Shown: in pieces, positions 15,919-25,115 of the stretch
How the letters are laid out: every line of letters begins with the position of its first letter
How positions within the stretch are numbered: position 1 is the stretch's first letter
Source of the DNA: Streptomyces roseicoloratus
GTDB lineage: Bacteria > Actinomycetota > Actinomycetes > Streptomycetales > Streptomycetaceae
Length of the DNA: 64,000 bases
NCBI RefSeq assembly: GCF_004117935.1
Contig: NZ_SDOY01000166.1
Location: forward strand, 1 to 64,000
Direction of reading: 5' to 3'
The notes under the pieces: model-generated
What the model was told of the DNA's origin: nothing
Database searches by the model: none
Seen by the model: the letters and a program-made list of their open reading frames with translations, nothing else
Made by a program: the position numbers and the translations under genes

Positions 15919-17364
15919 TCAGGCCGCCGGAGCCGGGAAGGTCGGGTACTCGACACCGGAGACGTGCTGGACGACCCGGATGACCTGGCACGAGTAGCCG
16001 AACTCGTTGTCGTACCACAGGTACAGGATCGCGTTGTCACCGTCGACCTTGGTCGCGCCGGCGTCGACGATCGAGGCGTGGCGCGAGCCGACGAAGTCCA
16101 TCGAGACGGCGTCGGGGGCCGTGGTGAAGTCGATCTGGCGCTTCAGCGGCGAGTGCAGCGAGACGTCGCGGAGGTACTCGAGGACCTCCTCGCGGGTGGT
16201 CTCGCGGCCCAGGCGCAGGCTCAGGATCGCGATCGAGACGTCCGGGACGGGGACGCGGATCGAGCTGCCGGTGATCGGCGCCTTCAGGTCGGGCAGCGCC
16301 TTGGCCACGGCGGAGGCGGCACCCGTCTCCGTGATGACCATGTTGAGCGGCGCGGAGCGACCGCGGCGGTCCGCCTTGTGGTAGTTGTCCAGCAGGTTCT
16401 GGTCGTTCGTGAACGAGTGGACGGTCTCCACGTGACCGCGCAGCACGCCGAACTCGTCGTCCATGGCCTTGAGCGGCGGGACGATCGCGTTCGTGGTGCA
16501 GGACGCGCAGGACAGGACCTTCTCGTCCGGCTTGATCGTGTCGTGGTTGACACCGTGCACGATGTTCGGGACGTCGCCCTTGCCCGGGGCGGTCAGGACG
16601 ACCTTGTCGATGCCCGGACGCAGGTGCTTCGACAGGCCCTCGCGGTCGCGCCACTTGCCGGTGTTGTCGATGAGGATGGCGTTCTCGATGCCGTACGCCG
16701 TGTAGTCGACCTCGGACGGGTCGTTGGCGTAGATCACCTTGATCGTGTTGCCGTTGGCCACGATCGTGCCGTTGGCCTCGTCGACGGTGATGGTGCCCTG
16801 GAACTGGCCGTGGATGGAGTCGCGCCGCAGCAGCGAGGCACGCTTGACCAGGTCCTGCTCGCCGCCGCCGCGCACGACGATGGCGCGCAGTCGCAGACCG
16901 TTGCCGGAGCCGGCCTTCTCGATCAGCAGACGGGCGACGAGCCGGCCGATGCGGCCGAAGCCGTACAGGACGACGTCGCGGCCGTCACGCCGCTCGACCT
17001 TGTTGGCCCCGATGGCACCCGCGACGGCCTCGGCGGTGAACTCCGCGACCGACAGGCCGCGGTTGTCGGCCTTGTACTCCGCGGCGAGCATGCCGATGTC
17101 GATCTGGGACGGGCCCAGGTCGAGCGTCGTCAGGGTCTCCAGGAACGGCAGCGTCTCGGTGACCGACAGCTCCTCGCCGTCGATCTGCCGCGCGAATCGG
17201 TGGGTCTTGAGAATGCTGACCACCGACTTGTTCACCAGGGAGCGGCTGTGAACGAGGACCGTGACGTCCTGCTCTCGGTGCAGCTTCCCGATGATCGGAA
17301 TCATGGACTCCGCGATCTCCTCGCGGTTCTTCCAGTTTGTGAACGAGTCCTCGTTGACAGTCAC
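15919..17364 (-). CDS. gap: glyceraldehyde-3-phosphate dehydrogenase, long form
   Basis: A 481-residue GAPDH, about 140 residues longer than the standard enzyme. The extra N-terminal region ('TNWKNREEIAESMIPIIGKLHREQDV' in part) belongs to the long-form actinobacterial GAPDH class. The catalytic core starts near residue 127 with the NAD-binding 'DVVLYGFGRIGRLVARLL'. The active site 'LSCASCTTNAIVPP' carries the nucleophilic cysteine at residue 289, and 'WYDNEFGYSCQVIRV' closes the domain. It oxidises glyceraldehyde 3-phosphate in glycolysis or gluconeogenesis. The start is GTG 17364, preceded by GAAAG. It stands alone, without pgk or tpi, which suggests a paralogue rather than the central glycolytic gene. 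Confidence 0.9.
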   Translation of the reverse strand: MTVNEDSFTNWKNREEIAESMIPIIGKLHREQDVTVLVHSRSLVNKSVVSILKTHRFARQIDGEELSVTETLPFLETLTTLDLGPSQIDIGMLAAEYKADNRGLSVAEFTAEAVAGAIGANKVERRDGRDVVLYGFGRIGRLVARLLIEKAGSGNGLRLRAIVVRGGGEQDLVKRASLLRRDSIHGQFQGTITVDEANGTIVANGNTIKVIYANDPSEVDYTAYGIENAILIDNTGKWRDREGLSKHLRPGIDKVVLTAPGKGDVPNIVHGVNHDTIKPDEKVLSCASCTTNAIVPPLKAMDDEFGVLRGHVETVHSFTNDQNLLDNYHKADRRGRSAPLNMVITETGAASAVAKALPDLKAPITGSSIRVPVPDVSIAILSLRLGRETTREEVLEYLRDVSLHSPLKRQIDFTTAPDAVSMDFVGSRHASIVDAGATKVDGDNAILYLWYDNEFGYSCQVIRVVQHVSGVEYPTFPAPAA

Positions 17365-17559
17365 AGTGCATCTTTCGAGCTAGGGAGTGCTCATATGCTA
17401 ACCCGCCCGATCGGATGTGCGGCAGGGGGCCCCTGTGTGGTCCTGGACACGGGGGCTGCGGTGGCGAGTTTCCGGCGGTAACATCGCGGCCATCGATCTG
17501 ACGTACCGTCAGGTGGTCCGACGCCGGCCCACGCCCACCCCGCTCCCGGAGGCCCACCG

Positions 17560-18258
17560 ATGCGCCGCCCTGCCGCTCCGCTCCTCGCCGTCCTGCTCGC
17601 CGTGGCCGCGGCCCTCCTCGCGGGCCCCGCCGCCCCGGCGGAGGCCCGTACCGCCGCGGCGGCCGCGCCCCGCCCCGTGATCCTCGTCCACGGCTACAAC
17701 GCCGACCCCGGCGTGTGGGGGAGCCTCGAGACCCGGCTCCGGGCCGCGGGCCACGGGGACGGACGGATCTTCCGCTGGGGCTACGACACCCACCAGTCGG
17801 TCAACGAGGTGCTGGCCGGCCGGTTCGCCGCGTACGTCGACGAGGTACGGCGGCGGACCGGCGCCGACCGGGTCGACGTCGTCGCCCACTCCTTCGGCAG
17901 CCTGCCCACCCGCTGGTACGTGAAGTACGGCGGAGGCACCTCCACCGTCGCCCACTGGATCTCCCTCGCCGGCCCCAACCACGGCACCGGCGTCGCCTGG
18001 GCCTGCGCCCTGTGGGACCAGGCCTGCCGGGACATGACGCCCGGCAGCTGGGTCCAGAAGCGGCTCGCCGAGGGCGACGAGACCCCGGGCGAGGTCGCGT
18101 ACACCACGTTCTGGTCGAACTGCGACGAGGTGATCAACCCCGACGACAGCGTCCCGCTGAACGGCGCGGCCAACCACCCGGCCGGCTGTCTCGACCACAA
18201 CGCCCTGCTCGGCGACGCGACGGTGGGAGCGGGAGTGGTGGCCGCGCTGGCGAGCTGA
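17560..18258 (+). CDS. secreted triacylglycerol lipase / alpha-beta hydrolase
   Basis: A 232-residue exported hydrolase. Residues 1-30 form a Sec signal peptide (MRRPAAPLLAVLLAV, cleavage near AEA-RT). The mature enzyme starts with the oxyanion-hole motif 'PVILVHGYN' and has the nucleophile elbow 'VVAHSFGS' with serine 111. The acid and histidine come from 'DDSVPLNGAANHPAG' and 'CLDHNAL' near the C-terminus. Four cysteines in the mature part suggest disulfides. It matches the compact class-2-type lipases/esterases of Streptomyces that act on esters outside the cell. An ATG start with GGAGG upstream is clear. It converges on the PhzF-like gene across a tandem repeat. Confidence 0.85.
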   Translation: MRRPAAPLLAVLLAVAAALLAGPAAPAEARTAAAAAPRPVILVHGYNADPGVWGSLETRLRAAGHGDGRIFRWGYDTHQSVNEVLAGRFAAYVDEVRRRTGADRVDVVAHSFGSLPTRWYVKYGGGTSTVAHWISLAGPNHGTGVAWACALWDQACRDMTPGSWVQKRLAEGDETPGEVAYTTFWSNCDEVINPDDSVPLNGAANHPAGCLDHNALLGDATVGAGVVAALAS

Positions 18259-18311
18259 GACCGGCGGCGGGGGGCGTTCGGCGTACGAGAGGGGCGGAGG
18301 AGGCGGCGCGC

Positions 18312-18447
18312 GTCGGGACGGGAGCGCGGTCGGGACGGGAGTGCGGTCGGGACGGGAGTGCGGTCGGGACGGGAGTGCGGTCAGGTCGGGAGCGCGGTCG
18401 GGACGGGAGCGCGGTCAGGTCGGGAGCGCGGTCAGGTCGGGAGTGCG
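18312..18447. repeat. 17-bp tandem repeat, eight copies
   Basis: Eight contiguous copies of a 17-bp unit, consensus GTCGGGACGGGAGYGCG, with variants GTCAGGTCGGGAGYGCG, span 136 bp. The array fills the gap between the convergent lipase and PhzF-like genes, and its final copy runs into the last codons of the PhzF-like gene (stop at 18432-18434). There are no spacers, so it is not a CRISPR. Confidence 0.9.
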
Positions 18448-19448
18448 ACGGTGCCGCCGAGTTCCACGGTCCCGTCCGGGCGGGTCGCCGCCGTGATCGT
18501 GGCGGGACTGCCGAGCGAGTCGCCCATGTCGACGGTGATCGAGGCGATGCCCGCCTGTGCGAGACGGGCGGCGAGACAGGCGGTGCTGTTGGCGTTGGCG
18601 ATGTCCTCGGGGACGCCGATCGACGGCGCGAACATCCGGGCCGCGAGCGCGCCCCCGGCGGTGGGCGCCGAGTGGACGTACGCGCCGAGCAGCCCGAGCC
18701 GGTCACAGGCCGCGCGGAGCCGGTCGAGGTCCGGGGCGAGCGCGGCCAGCGCGGCACGCGAGGGGACGGGCACGAGCAGCCGCTCCCGGCCGACCCCGGC
18801 GACGCGGACGTCCGGTCCGGTCCCGCCGGGAGCGAGCCCGAGGGCGGGCAGCACGAGCCGCCGTTCCTCGGCCGTGGGCGCGCGGAGCACCACCGGCCCG
18901 GGGTCGAAGACGGCGGTGAACCGCCCCTCGGCCCCGGCGGCCGGCTCCGCCCGGCCCGCGAAGACCCGCCGTCCGGTGCGCAGCCGGACCCGGCACGGAC
19001 CTTCGCGGGAGGCGAGGACGGCGAGCGCGGCGACGGTGCCGTGCCCGCAGGCGGGCAGTTCCCCGGCCGAGGTGAAGAAGCGGAGCCCGACGACGCCGTC
19101 ACGCTCCCGTCGCACGAAGACGGCGTGGGAGGTGCCGTGGACGACGGGCACCCGCCGCCGGTACCGGTCCCGGACCTCGTCCCCGCCGTCGTGCCCGAAC
19201 ACGCCCCCGGCCGCGGCGGTTCCGGCCCCGGTGCCCGTCCCGATGCCGTCTCCGGCGTCGGTCCGGTGCCGGTCTCCCTCCGCGCGTTCGACCACGACGG
19301 CCGTCGGACTCCCGCCGCTTCCGCCCCGCAGACACGCCCGCACGACGACCACGTCCGCGTCCACGCCCAGGCCCAGGTCCGGGTCCGGATCCGCGTCCGG
19401 TTCCGCGGCCGGATCCGCAGCCAGGTCCGGCTTCCGACCCCTGTCCAC
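18432..19448 (-). CDS. PhzF-family epimerase/isomerase-like protein
   Basis: A 338-residue PhzF-fold protein. The second-half signature 'FTSAGELPACGHGTVAAL' matches the family motif around (E/T)LP.CGHAT, and 'DMGDSLGSPATIT' matches the C-terminal G(R/D)S.GRP.. loop. PhzF proteins are dimeric isomerases, for example of dihydro-hydroxyanthranilate in phenazine synthesis; most homologues have unknown substrates. The N-terminal lobe is unusually interrupted by an acidic, glycine-rich insertion (about residues 60-90, 'DGIGTGTGAGTAAAGG'). The start is GTG 19448 with GGGAGGGGA upstream. The C-terminus overlaps the 17-bp repeat array. Confidence 0.75.
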   Translation of the reverse strand: MDRGRKPDLAADPAAEPDADPDPDLGLGVDADVVVVRACLRGGSGGSPTAVVVERAEGDRHRTDAGDGIGTGTGAGTAAAGGVFGHDGGDEVRDRYRRRVPVVHGTSHAVFVRRERDGVVGLRFFTSAGELPACGHGTVAALAVLASREGPCRVRLRTGRRVFAGRAEPAAGAEGRFTAVFDPGPVVLRAPTAEERRLVLPALGLAPGGTGPDVRVAGVGRERLLVPVPSRAALAALAPDLDRLRAACDRLGLLGAYVHSAPTAGGALAARMFAPSIGVPEDIANANSTACLAARLAQAGIASITVDMGDSLGSPATITAATRPDGTVELGGTVALPT

Positions 19449-19703
19449 GTGCGTCCCCTCCCGTCTCACGGCGACCGGTTCACGCTACTCCGCACTCCGC
19501 GGCCCGCGCGAAGGTGCGGTGGACGAGGAGAAGGCTCGTACCGGAGAGACGGCTCGCGCCGGAGGAGACGGCGGGATCCGTGGGCGGAGGCGGCGGACGT
19601 CGCGCGTGACGCGGCGCGCGGGAACGGCCGGGTTCGGACGGGGAGCCGACCGGATTCCGGAATCCCTTCGAAACCGTCCCGCCCGGCCTGGCAGGCTTGC
19701 GCC

Positions 19704-20870
19704 GTGACGTACGTCGTGACCGTGGATACGTGCATACCCGACGACTCCTCCGACCTCGACGCGCTCGGCCGGTTCGGCGCCGCCGTCCTGCTGGAGCGCG
19801 GCTTCGGCTCCGTGGCCGGCGTCGAGGGGCCGGGCGGTGTGGAGGTGGACGTCCTCGACGTGACCGTGGCGCCCCACGCGCGCGGCGCCGAGCTGACGGT
19901 GACCGTCCTCGCGCCGTGCCTGGAGGCCGCCGAGGACGCGGTGGGGGCCGTGACCCAGGAGGTGCTGGACCGGGCGGAACCGCTCGAGGGCTGGCTGGTG
20001 GTCAGCAGCGAGGTGCGGCTGCACACCGACCGCGCCCGGGAGAGCCTGGCGGCGGCCGACGGGCCGGACGCTCCGCCCAGCGACCCGGCCGCCCGCCGGG
20101 CCCGGCACGCCGCCGCGAGACGCGGCCGGCAGGCGGGGCCGGCCGTGGACGGGACGACCGGCCACGGAGCCGGGCGAGGCGACCGCGGGGCGGGGGACGG
20201 CGACGGGATCGAGGACGGCGACGACGAGGACGACGTGTGGTCGGACGTCATCGAGGACGCCCCCGACCCGGAGACCGAGATCCGCGCCGCGGCCGTACGG
20301 CTCCGCTCCTTCGCGCCCGAGGTCTTCGGCGCGAGCCCCGACACCGCGCAACTCGCCGCGGGCGCACTGGTCCACGCCGCCGAGGTGCTCATCGACGAGC
20401 TGTACGACGACGTCCAGGCCCTCGCCGACGAGGACACCGACGTCGCCGGCTGCCAGGGCCACCTCTGGCACCTCGACCGGCTGCCGGCCCGGCACGCGGC
20501 GCGCTACGACGAGCCGTTCGCCCGCCGGTTCCTGGTCACCGCCGTCGCCTTCACCACCCGCCTGACCGGCGGCGGTTTCGGCCGGCTGGGCTGCCTCGCC
20601 GAGGAACTCGTCCTGAGGTTCCTGCTGGAGCAGGCCCGCACCGCCCTCGATCTGTACGGCCTCCTGGACGACGACGTCGCGGCGGCCCTGGAACGCTTCC
20701 ACGGCCGCGTGCGCGAGGAGGCCGGCATCGGCGCCGACCCGGGCCCGGAACCGCCGCTCCTGGGCTTCGGCACCTGGTTCACGCCGTTCGGCGAGGACTG
20801 CTACGTGCACCCGTACGCCGCCGACACGTCGGCCGAGGAGGAAGCGGCGGAGGAGCCGGAAGGCGCCTGA
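19704..20870 (+). CDS. hypothetical two-domain protein with acidic linker
   Basis: I do not recognise this 388-residue protein, but its codon bias is strongly coding. Residues 1-115 look like a compact alpha/beta domain ('TYVVTVDTCIPDDSSDLDAL', 'ELTVTVLAPCLEAAEDAV'). Residues about 125-190 are low-complexity, basic then acidic (ending GDDEDDVWSD). Residues 195-380 form a helical domain ('AAGALVHAAEVLIDELYDDV', 'LAEELVLRFLLEQARTAL') with 'GFGTWFTPFGEDCYVHPYA' near the end. There is no signal peptide or membrane segment. The start is GTG 19704, with only a weak ribosome binding site. It has no clear operon partner. Confidence 0.72.
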   Translation: MTYVVTVDTCIPDDSSDLDALGRFGAAVLLERGFGSVAGVEGPGGVEVDVLDVTVAPHARGAELTVTVLAPCLEAAEDAVGAVTQEVLDRAEPLEGWLVVSSEVRLHTDRARESLAAADGPDAPPSDPAARRARHAAARRGRQAGPAVDGTTGHGAGRGDRGAGDGDGIEDGDDEDDVWSDVIEDAPDPETEIRAAAVRLRSFAPEVFGASPDTAQLAAGALVHAAEVLIDELYDDVQALADEDTDVAGCQGHLWHLDRLPARHAARYDEPFARRFLVTAVAFTTRLTGGGFGRLGCLAEELVLRFLLEQARTALDLYGLLDDDVAAALERFHGRVREEAGIGADPGPEPPLLGFGTWFTPFGEDCYVHPYAADTSAEEEAAEEPEGA

Positions 20871-21013
20871 ACGTGACACCGGCCGGTGCGGCGGGCCCGG
20901 AGGACGCCCCTGCCGCAGGCCGAGCGGCGCCCGTGCCGCCCCGGTGGGGGCACGGGTAGGCTCGGGCCGGCGGGCCGGTGTGAGGGCTCGGCGTGGGCAG
21001 CGGAGGAGAGACA

Positions 21014-21631
21014 GTGTTCGTCAAGGTGTGCGGGCTCGCCACGACCGCCGACGTCGACGTGGCCGTCGAGGCGGGGGCCGACGCGATCGGCCTGGTGATC
21101 AGCGGGACCAGCGTCCGCGGTCTGACGCGCGACCGGGCCGCGGCGCTCGCCGCCCACGCCCGCGCCCACACGCCCGCCCGGGTCCTTTCGGTCCTCGTCG
21201 TCAACGACACGCCCGCCGCCGAGGCCGCGGCGCTCGCCCGCGAACTCGACGTCGACGCCCTGCAGTTGCACGGCCCCTACGGAGAAGCCGACTTCGCCGC
21301 GGCGGCGTCCCTCTTCCCCCGGCTGTGGCGCGCCACCTCCCTCAAGGAACGGCCCGACACCCGTGTCGGCGCCTACGGCGAGGAGGTCCTGCTGCTCGAC
21401 TCGCCCCGCGCGGGATCGGGCGCCCGCTGGGACCTCTCGCTCCTGGACACGGCCCGTCCAGAAGGCACCTGGCTGCTCGCCGGGGGCCTCGCCCCCGAGA
21501 ACGTGGCCGAGGCGATCGGCGCGGCCCGCCCGTGGGGCGTGGACGTCTCCAGCGGCGTGGAGTCGTCGCCCGGCGTGAAGGACCACGACCGCATCCGCGC
21601 GTTCGTCGCCGCGGCGAAGTCCGCGGTCTGA
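21014..21631 (+). CDS. trpF: phosphoribosylanthranilate isomerase (TrpF) homologue
   Basis: A 205-residue TIM-barrel protein matching TrpF, which isomerises N-(5-phosphoribosyl)anthranilate in tryptophan synthesis. 'VFVKVCGLATTADVDVAVEA' in part carries the general-base cysteine (residue 6), 'DALQLHGPYGE' is the conserved strand, and 'EVLLLDSPRAGSG' supplies the general-acid aspartate (residue 129). 'WLLAGGLAPENVAEAI' and 'GVDVSSGVESSPGVKDHDRI' give the phosphate sites. The start is GTG 21014 with GGAGGAG at 6 nt. There are no other trp genes nearby. Streptomyces normally use bifunctional PriA for this step, so a stand-alone TrpF is notable and may serve specialised metabolism. Confidence 0.85.
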   Translation: MFVKVCGLATTADVDVAVEAGADAIGLVISGTSVRGLTRDRAAALAAHARAHTPARVLSVLVVNDTPAAEAAALARELDVDALQLHGPYGEADFAAAASLFPRLWRATSLKERPDTRVGAYGEEVLLLDSPRAGSGARWDLSLLDTARPEGTWLLAGGLAPENVAEAIGAARPWGVDVSSGVESSPGVKDHDRIRAFVAAAKSAV

Positions 21632-21788
21632 ACTCCGGTCGGCCGACCGCTCGGACACGTCGAGGGTACGCACCGCCGGTCCGCTGTCAGACCCTCCGGC
21701 TAGCGTGCGAACCGCCGGTGCGCCGCGCCGGCACCGGCGCGGCAAGCGTGCCGGCACCCGGCACTCGTTCCCGGAGGATCGCTCGCTC

Positions 21789-22484
21789 ATGGACATCCTG
21801 CTCATCGCCGGACTCTGGCTGGATGGATCCGCCTGGGACGACGTCGTGCCCCGACTCACCGAGCTCGGGCACCGGCCCGTGCCGCTCACGCTCCCCGGGC
21901 AGGGCGACGGGGCCGCCGCCGCCACGCTGGACGACCAGGTGGCGGCGGTCGTCGCGGCGGTCGACGCGGCGCCCGGGAAGCCCCTCGTCGTGGGCCACTC
22001 CGCCGCCGTGAGCCTCGCCTGGGCGGCCGCCGACGCGCGACCGGAGAAGGTGGCCGGGGTGGCCATGATCGGAGGATTCCCGGCCGGCGACGGGCGGGCC
22101 TACGCCGACTTCCTCCCGGTCCACGAGGGATGGATGCCCTTCCCCGGCTGGGAGCCCTTCGAGGGCCCGGACGCCGCCGACCTGGACGACGACGCGAGGA
22201 AGCGCTTCGCGGCCGCCGCGCTGCCCGTGCCCGAGGCGGTCGTCAAGGGAGTCGTGCGCCTCACCGACGAGCGCCGCTTCGAGGTGCCCGTGACGCTCGT
22301 GTGCCCGGAGTTCACCCCGGCCCAGGCCCGTGAGTGGATCGCCGCCGGCGACAGCCCGGAGCTCGCCAGGGCCGCGCGCCTCGACTGCGTCGACATCGAC
22401 TCGGGTCACTGGCCGATGCTCACGAGCCCCTTCCCTCTCGCCCTCCTCCTGGCCGGCGTCGCGGACCTCCACGCGGACACGTAG
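21789..22484 (+). CDS. alpha/beta hydrolase
   Basis: A 231-residue cytosolic alpha/beta hydrolase. The oxyanion region is 'ILLIAGLWLDGSAWDDVVP' and the nucleophile elbow is 'VVGHSAAVSLAW' with serine 71; the usual G after x is A here (GHSAA). The acid/histidine pair is likely in 'TLVCPEFTPAQ' and 'IDSGHWPML'. It resembles haloalkane-dehalogenase/esterase-like hydrolases of unknown substrate. The start is ATG 21789 with GGAGG upstream. It lies 157 bp after trpF, so it probably has its own promoter. A hairpin at 22531-22557 ends the transcript. Confidence 0.82.
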   Translation: MDILLIAGLWLDGSAWDDVVPRLTELGHRPVPLTLPGQGDGAAAATLDDQVAAVVAAVDAAPGKPLVVGHSAAVSLAWAAADARPEKVAGVAMIGGFPAGDGRAYADFLPVHEGWMPFPGWEPFEGPDAADLDDDARKRFAAAALPVPEAVVKGVVRLTDERRFEVPVTLVCPEFTPAQAREWIAAGDSPELARAARLDCVDIDSGHWPMLTSPFPLALLLAGVADLHADT

Positions 22485-22530
22485 GACGTGACGTCCGGCC
22501 GGGCCAGGCCCCCGGCCGCGTCCCGCCGCC

Positions 22531-22557
22531 CGCCGCCGTCCGCCCCGGACGGCGGCG
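22531..22557 (+). terminator. 12-bp hairpin terminator
   Basis: CGCCGCCGTCCG (22531-22542) pairs perfectly with 22546-22557 across a 3-nt loop. It lies 46 bp after the hydrolase stop and before the ANTAR-SpoIIE gene. Confidence 0.75.
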
Positions 22558-22628
22558 TCGGACCGGGCCCGGGACCGGTCGCGCGGGTAGACTCCGAGGA
22601 GGTACGAGCGCCTGCTCCGGAGGTCGTC

Positions 22629-25094
22629 GTGACCGGTTCGGCGGAGCCCGAGGGCACGTCCCCGGGGGCTCCCGATCATGGTGAGCCCGGTTTCGCGGGC
22701 CTGGCCGCGGAGAACCTGCGGCTCCGGTCCGAGCGGGCCCGCCGCCATCTGACCGACCTCGCCACCGGCGCCCTCGCCGCCCAGCTGGGCGTGTCCGCCG
22801 CCGACGCCGCCGAGCACCTCTCCGCCCTCGCCGCCGCCACCGGACTCTCCGCCGAGGACCTGGCCGCGGACGTCGTCAACGCCCTCGGCGGTCCCCGCGA
22901 GCTTCCACGCACCTCCGGGGCCGGTCCGGACGGCGGTCCCTCCGCGGCCCCTTCCGGCCGCGGTGGACCGGCCGGCGAGGCGTCGGTCGTCCTCGCGCGC
23001 CGGATGCGTCGCACCGCTGCCGCCGCCGAGACGGCGGACGACGTCGGCGAGGCCGCCCGGACCCTCCTGAAAGGCGGCCTCGGACCGCTCGGCGCGGACA
23101 GTCTGTGGCTGTGGCGGTGCGCCGACGCCGGCTGCCTGCGGCTCGCCGGCCACGCCGGCGTCGGCGCCTCGGAAGCGCTGGCCTGGTGGTGGATTCCGCC
23201 CGCCGCCCCGGAGCCGATCCGAGCCGCCCTCGACGGGAACGCCCCCGTGTGGCTCGGCGACGGCCCCGGCGCCGCGTCCGTCCTGCCCGGCGCCGGCCCC
23301 GGCGCCGCCCAGGCCGTGCTGCCCCTCCGGCGGCGCGGCACGACCGCCGGCGTCGCCCTGGTCGGCTGGCCCGGCCCCGTGCACTTCGACCCGGCCCTGC
23401 GCAAGGCCGTCGCCGGACTGATGGACATCGTCGTCACGGTCCTCGACCGGCCCGACACCGACGCGGCCGACGCACCGCTGCTGGTCGACCTCCTCGACGC
23501 CCTCACCCACCCCGCGGCGCTGCTGCGCATCGGCGCCACCGCCGACGTCCTCGTCGTGGAGCACGCCAACGAGGCCGCCGTCACCGCCCTCGGCGGCCGA
23601 CTCCTGACCGGCGACCGGACCCTCACCGGCGTCTTCCCGCACGTCCACGCCGCCCTCGACCGGCTGGCCCGCCGCGCCCGCCACACCCGCCGCGCCCAGC
23701 ACGCCGCCCACCTGTCCCTCGTCGACCCGGCCGATCCGGCACCGGGCTCGGGCCCATCGGGAGCGGCAGCGACGGCACCGGACCCGGGGCAGCCGGAGGC
23801 CGTGGTCCCGGAACGGCAGGACGCGCTGCTCGACGTCCGTGTCCTGCCCGCCGGAGCCGACCGCTGCGCGGTCCTCTGGCACTGCGCGGCCGATCCCGGC
23901 CTGGCCGTCGGGCGGGCCGTCGCCCGGCTGCAGAGCGTCGCCACCTTCCAGGACAGCCTCACCGGCGGCGACACCGTCTGGTCCGAGCAGGCGTACGGGA
24001 TCTTCGGCATGTCCCGCGACGAGCCGCCGCTGCCGCTGCTCGCCCTGCGCCCCCGCGTCCACCAGGAGGACGGCGAGGCCCTGACCACCCTCCTCAGGAC
24101 GCTCACGGAGCGCCGGACGGGCGCCCAGACGGTGCTGCGGGTCCTGCTGCCCGAGGGCTCCGTCCGCCACGTCCGGGTCGCCGCCGAGCCCCTGCTCGAC
24201 CAGAACGCCGTCACCGGGTTCGTCGGCGTCTTCCAGGACGTGTCCGCGACCCGGCGCACCGAGCTCGCCCTCACCGCCACCTTCGACCACCTCAACGCCG
24301 TCCGCAGCCAGGCCGAACTGCGCCACCAGCTCGCCCTCCAGCTCCAGCAGGCGATCGTCCCCGAGGCCACCGCGCTGCGCGAACTGCCCGGCGGCCTCGT
24401 CGCCGCGGCCCGCTACTGGCCCGCCGCCGAGGAGTACCAGGTCGGCGGCGACTGGTACGACGTCGTCGCCCTGCCCGACGGCAAGGTCCTGCTCGCCGTC
24501 GGCGACATCGCCGGGCACGGCATCGACTCCGTCACCGGCATGGTCGCCCTGCGCAACGCCCAGCGCGCCCTCGCCTTCACCGGCCGCCCGCCCGCGGAGC
24601 TGATGGGCTGGCTCAACGAGGTCACCCTGCGCACCGGCGGCGGCTCCACCGCCACCGCCGTCTGCGCGCTGTACGACCCCGCCGACGGCGGCCTCGTGTG
24701 GTCCAGCGCCGGGCACCTGCCGCTGCTGCTGATCCGCGGCGGCCGGGCGCGGCTCCTCGACCCGCCGCAGGACATCCTGCTCGGGGCGGTCCCCTCGTAC
24801 ACGTACGAGGAACGGCGCACCGAGCTGGAGCCCGGCGACACCCTGCTCTTCTACACCGACGGGCTGGTGGAGCGGCGCCACGACGGCCTGGGGCCCGGTC
24901 TCGCCCGGCTCCTCGCGGTCGCCGGACGGCTGGCCGACCGGGAGAGCCCGGAACTGCTGGTGGACGCCCTGCTCGGCACGGCGCTCGGCGACACCGACGA
25001 CGACACGAGCGTCGTCGCGGTACGCCTCCGCCGCCCCGGCGAGGCGGTGCCCGGAGACCCGGGCGGACCCGGCGCCCGACCGGCGGGCGCATGA
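22629..25094 (+). CDS. ANTAR-GAF-PAS SpoIIE-type PP2C phosphatase
   Basis: An 821-residue multidomain signalling protein. Residues about 20-85 form an ANTAR-like helical unit ('LATGALAAQLGVSAADAAEHL' in part), which in other proteins binds dual-hairpin RNA. A GAF domain (about 120-280) and PAS-like region (about 290-560) follow. The C-terminal SpoIIE phosphatase domain keeps the metal-binding residues in 'VGGDWYDVVALPDG' (near 605), 'LAVGDIAGHG' (near 623) and 'DDTSVVAV' (near 791). It should dephosphorylate a STAS anti-anti-sigma factor; two such genes lie at 29564 and 30028. The start is GTG 22629 with GGAGG at 5-6 nt. It converges with the hybrid kinase gene at a 21-bp gap. Confidence 0.85.
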   Translation: MTGSAEPEGTSPGAPDHGEPGFAGLAAENLRLRSERARRHLTDLATGALAAQLGVSAADAAEHLSALAAATGLSAEDLAADVVNALGGPRELPRTSGAGPDGGPSAAPSGRGGPAGEASVVLARRMRRTAAAAETADDVGEAARTLLKGGLGPLGADSLWLWRCADAGCLRLAGHAGVGASEALAWWWIPPAAPEPIRAALDGNAPVWLGDGPGAASVLPGAGPGAAQAVLPLRRRGTTAGVALVGWPGPVHFDPALRKAVAGLMDIVVTVLDRPDTDAADAPLLVDLLDALTHPAALLRIGATADVLVVEHANEAAVTALGGRLLTGDRTLTGVFPHVHAALDRLARRARHTRRAQHAAHLSLVDPADPAPGSGPSGAAATAPDPGQPEAVVPERQDALLDVRVLPAGADRCAVLWHCAADPGLAVGRAVARLQSVATFQDSLTGGDTVWSEQAYGIFGMSRDEPPLPLLALRPRVHQEDGEALTTLLRTLTERRTGAQTVLRVLLPEGSVRHVRVAAEPLLDQNAVTGFVGVFQDVSATRRTELALTATFDHLNAVRSQAELRHQLALQLQQAIVPEATALRELPGGLVAAARYWPAAEEYQVGGDWYDVVALPDGKVLLAVGDIAGHGIDSVTGMVALRNAQRALAFTGRPPAELMGWLNEVTLRTGGGSTATAVCALYDPADGGLVWSSAGHLPLLLIRGGRARLLDPPQDILLGAVPSYTYEERRTELEPGDTLLFYTDGLVERRHDGLGPGLARLLAVAGRLADRESPELLVDALLGTALGDTDDDTSVVAVRLRRPGEAVPGDPGGPGARPAGA

Positions 25095-25115
25095 GCCGCA
25101 CTCCTCCGGCCGGCC

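Noticed and set aside
18312..18447. Possible CRISPR array
   Set aside because: Units are contiguous 17-bp copies without spacers, and there are no cas genes.
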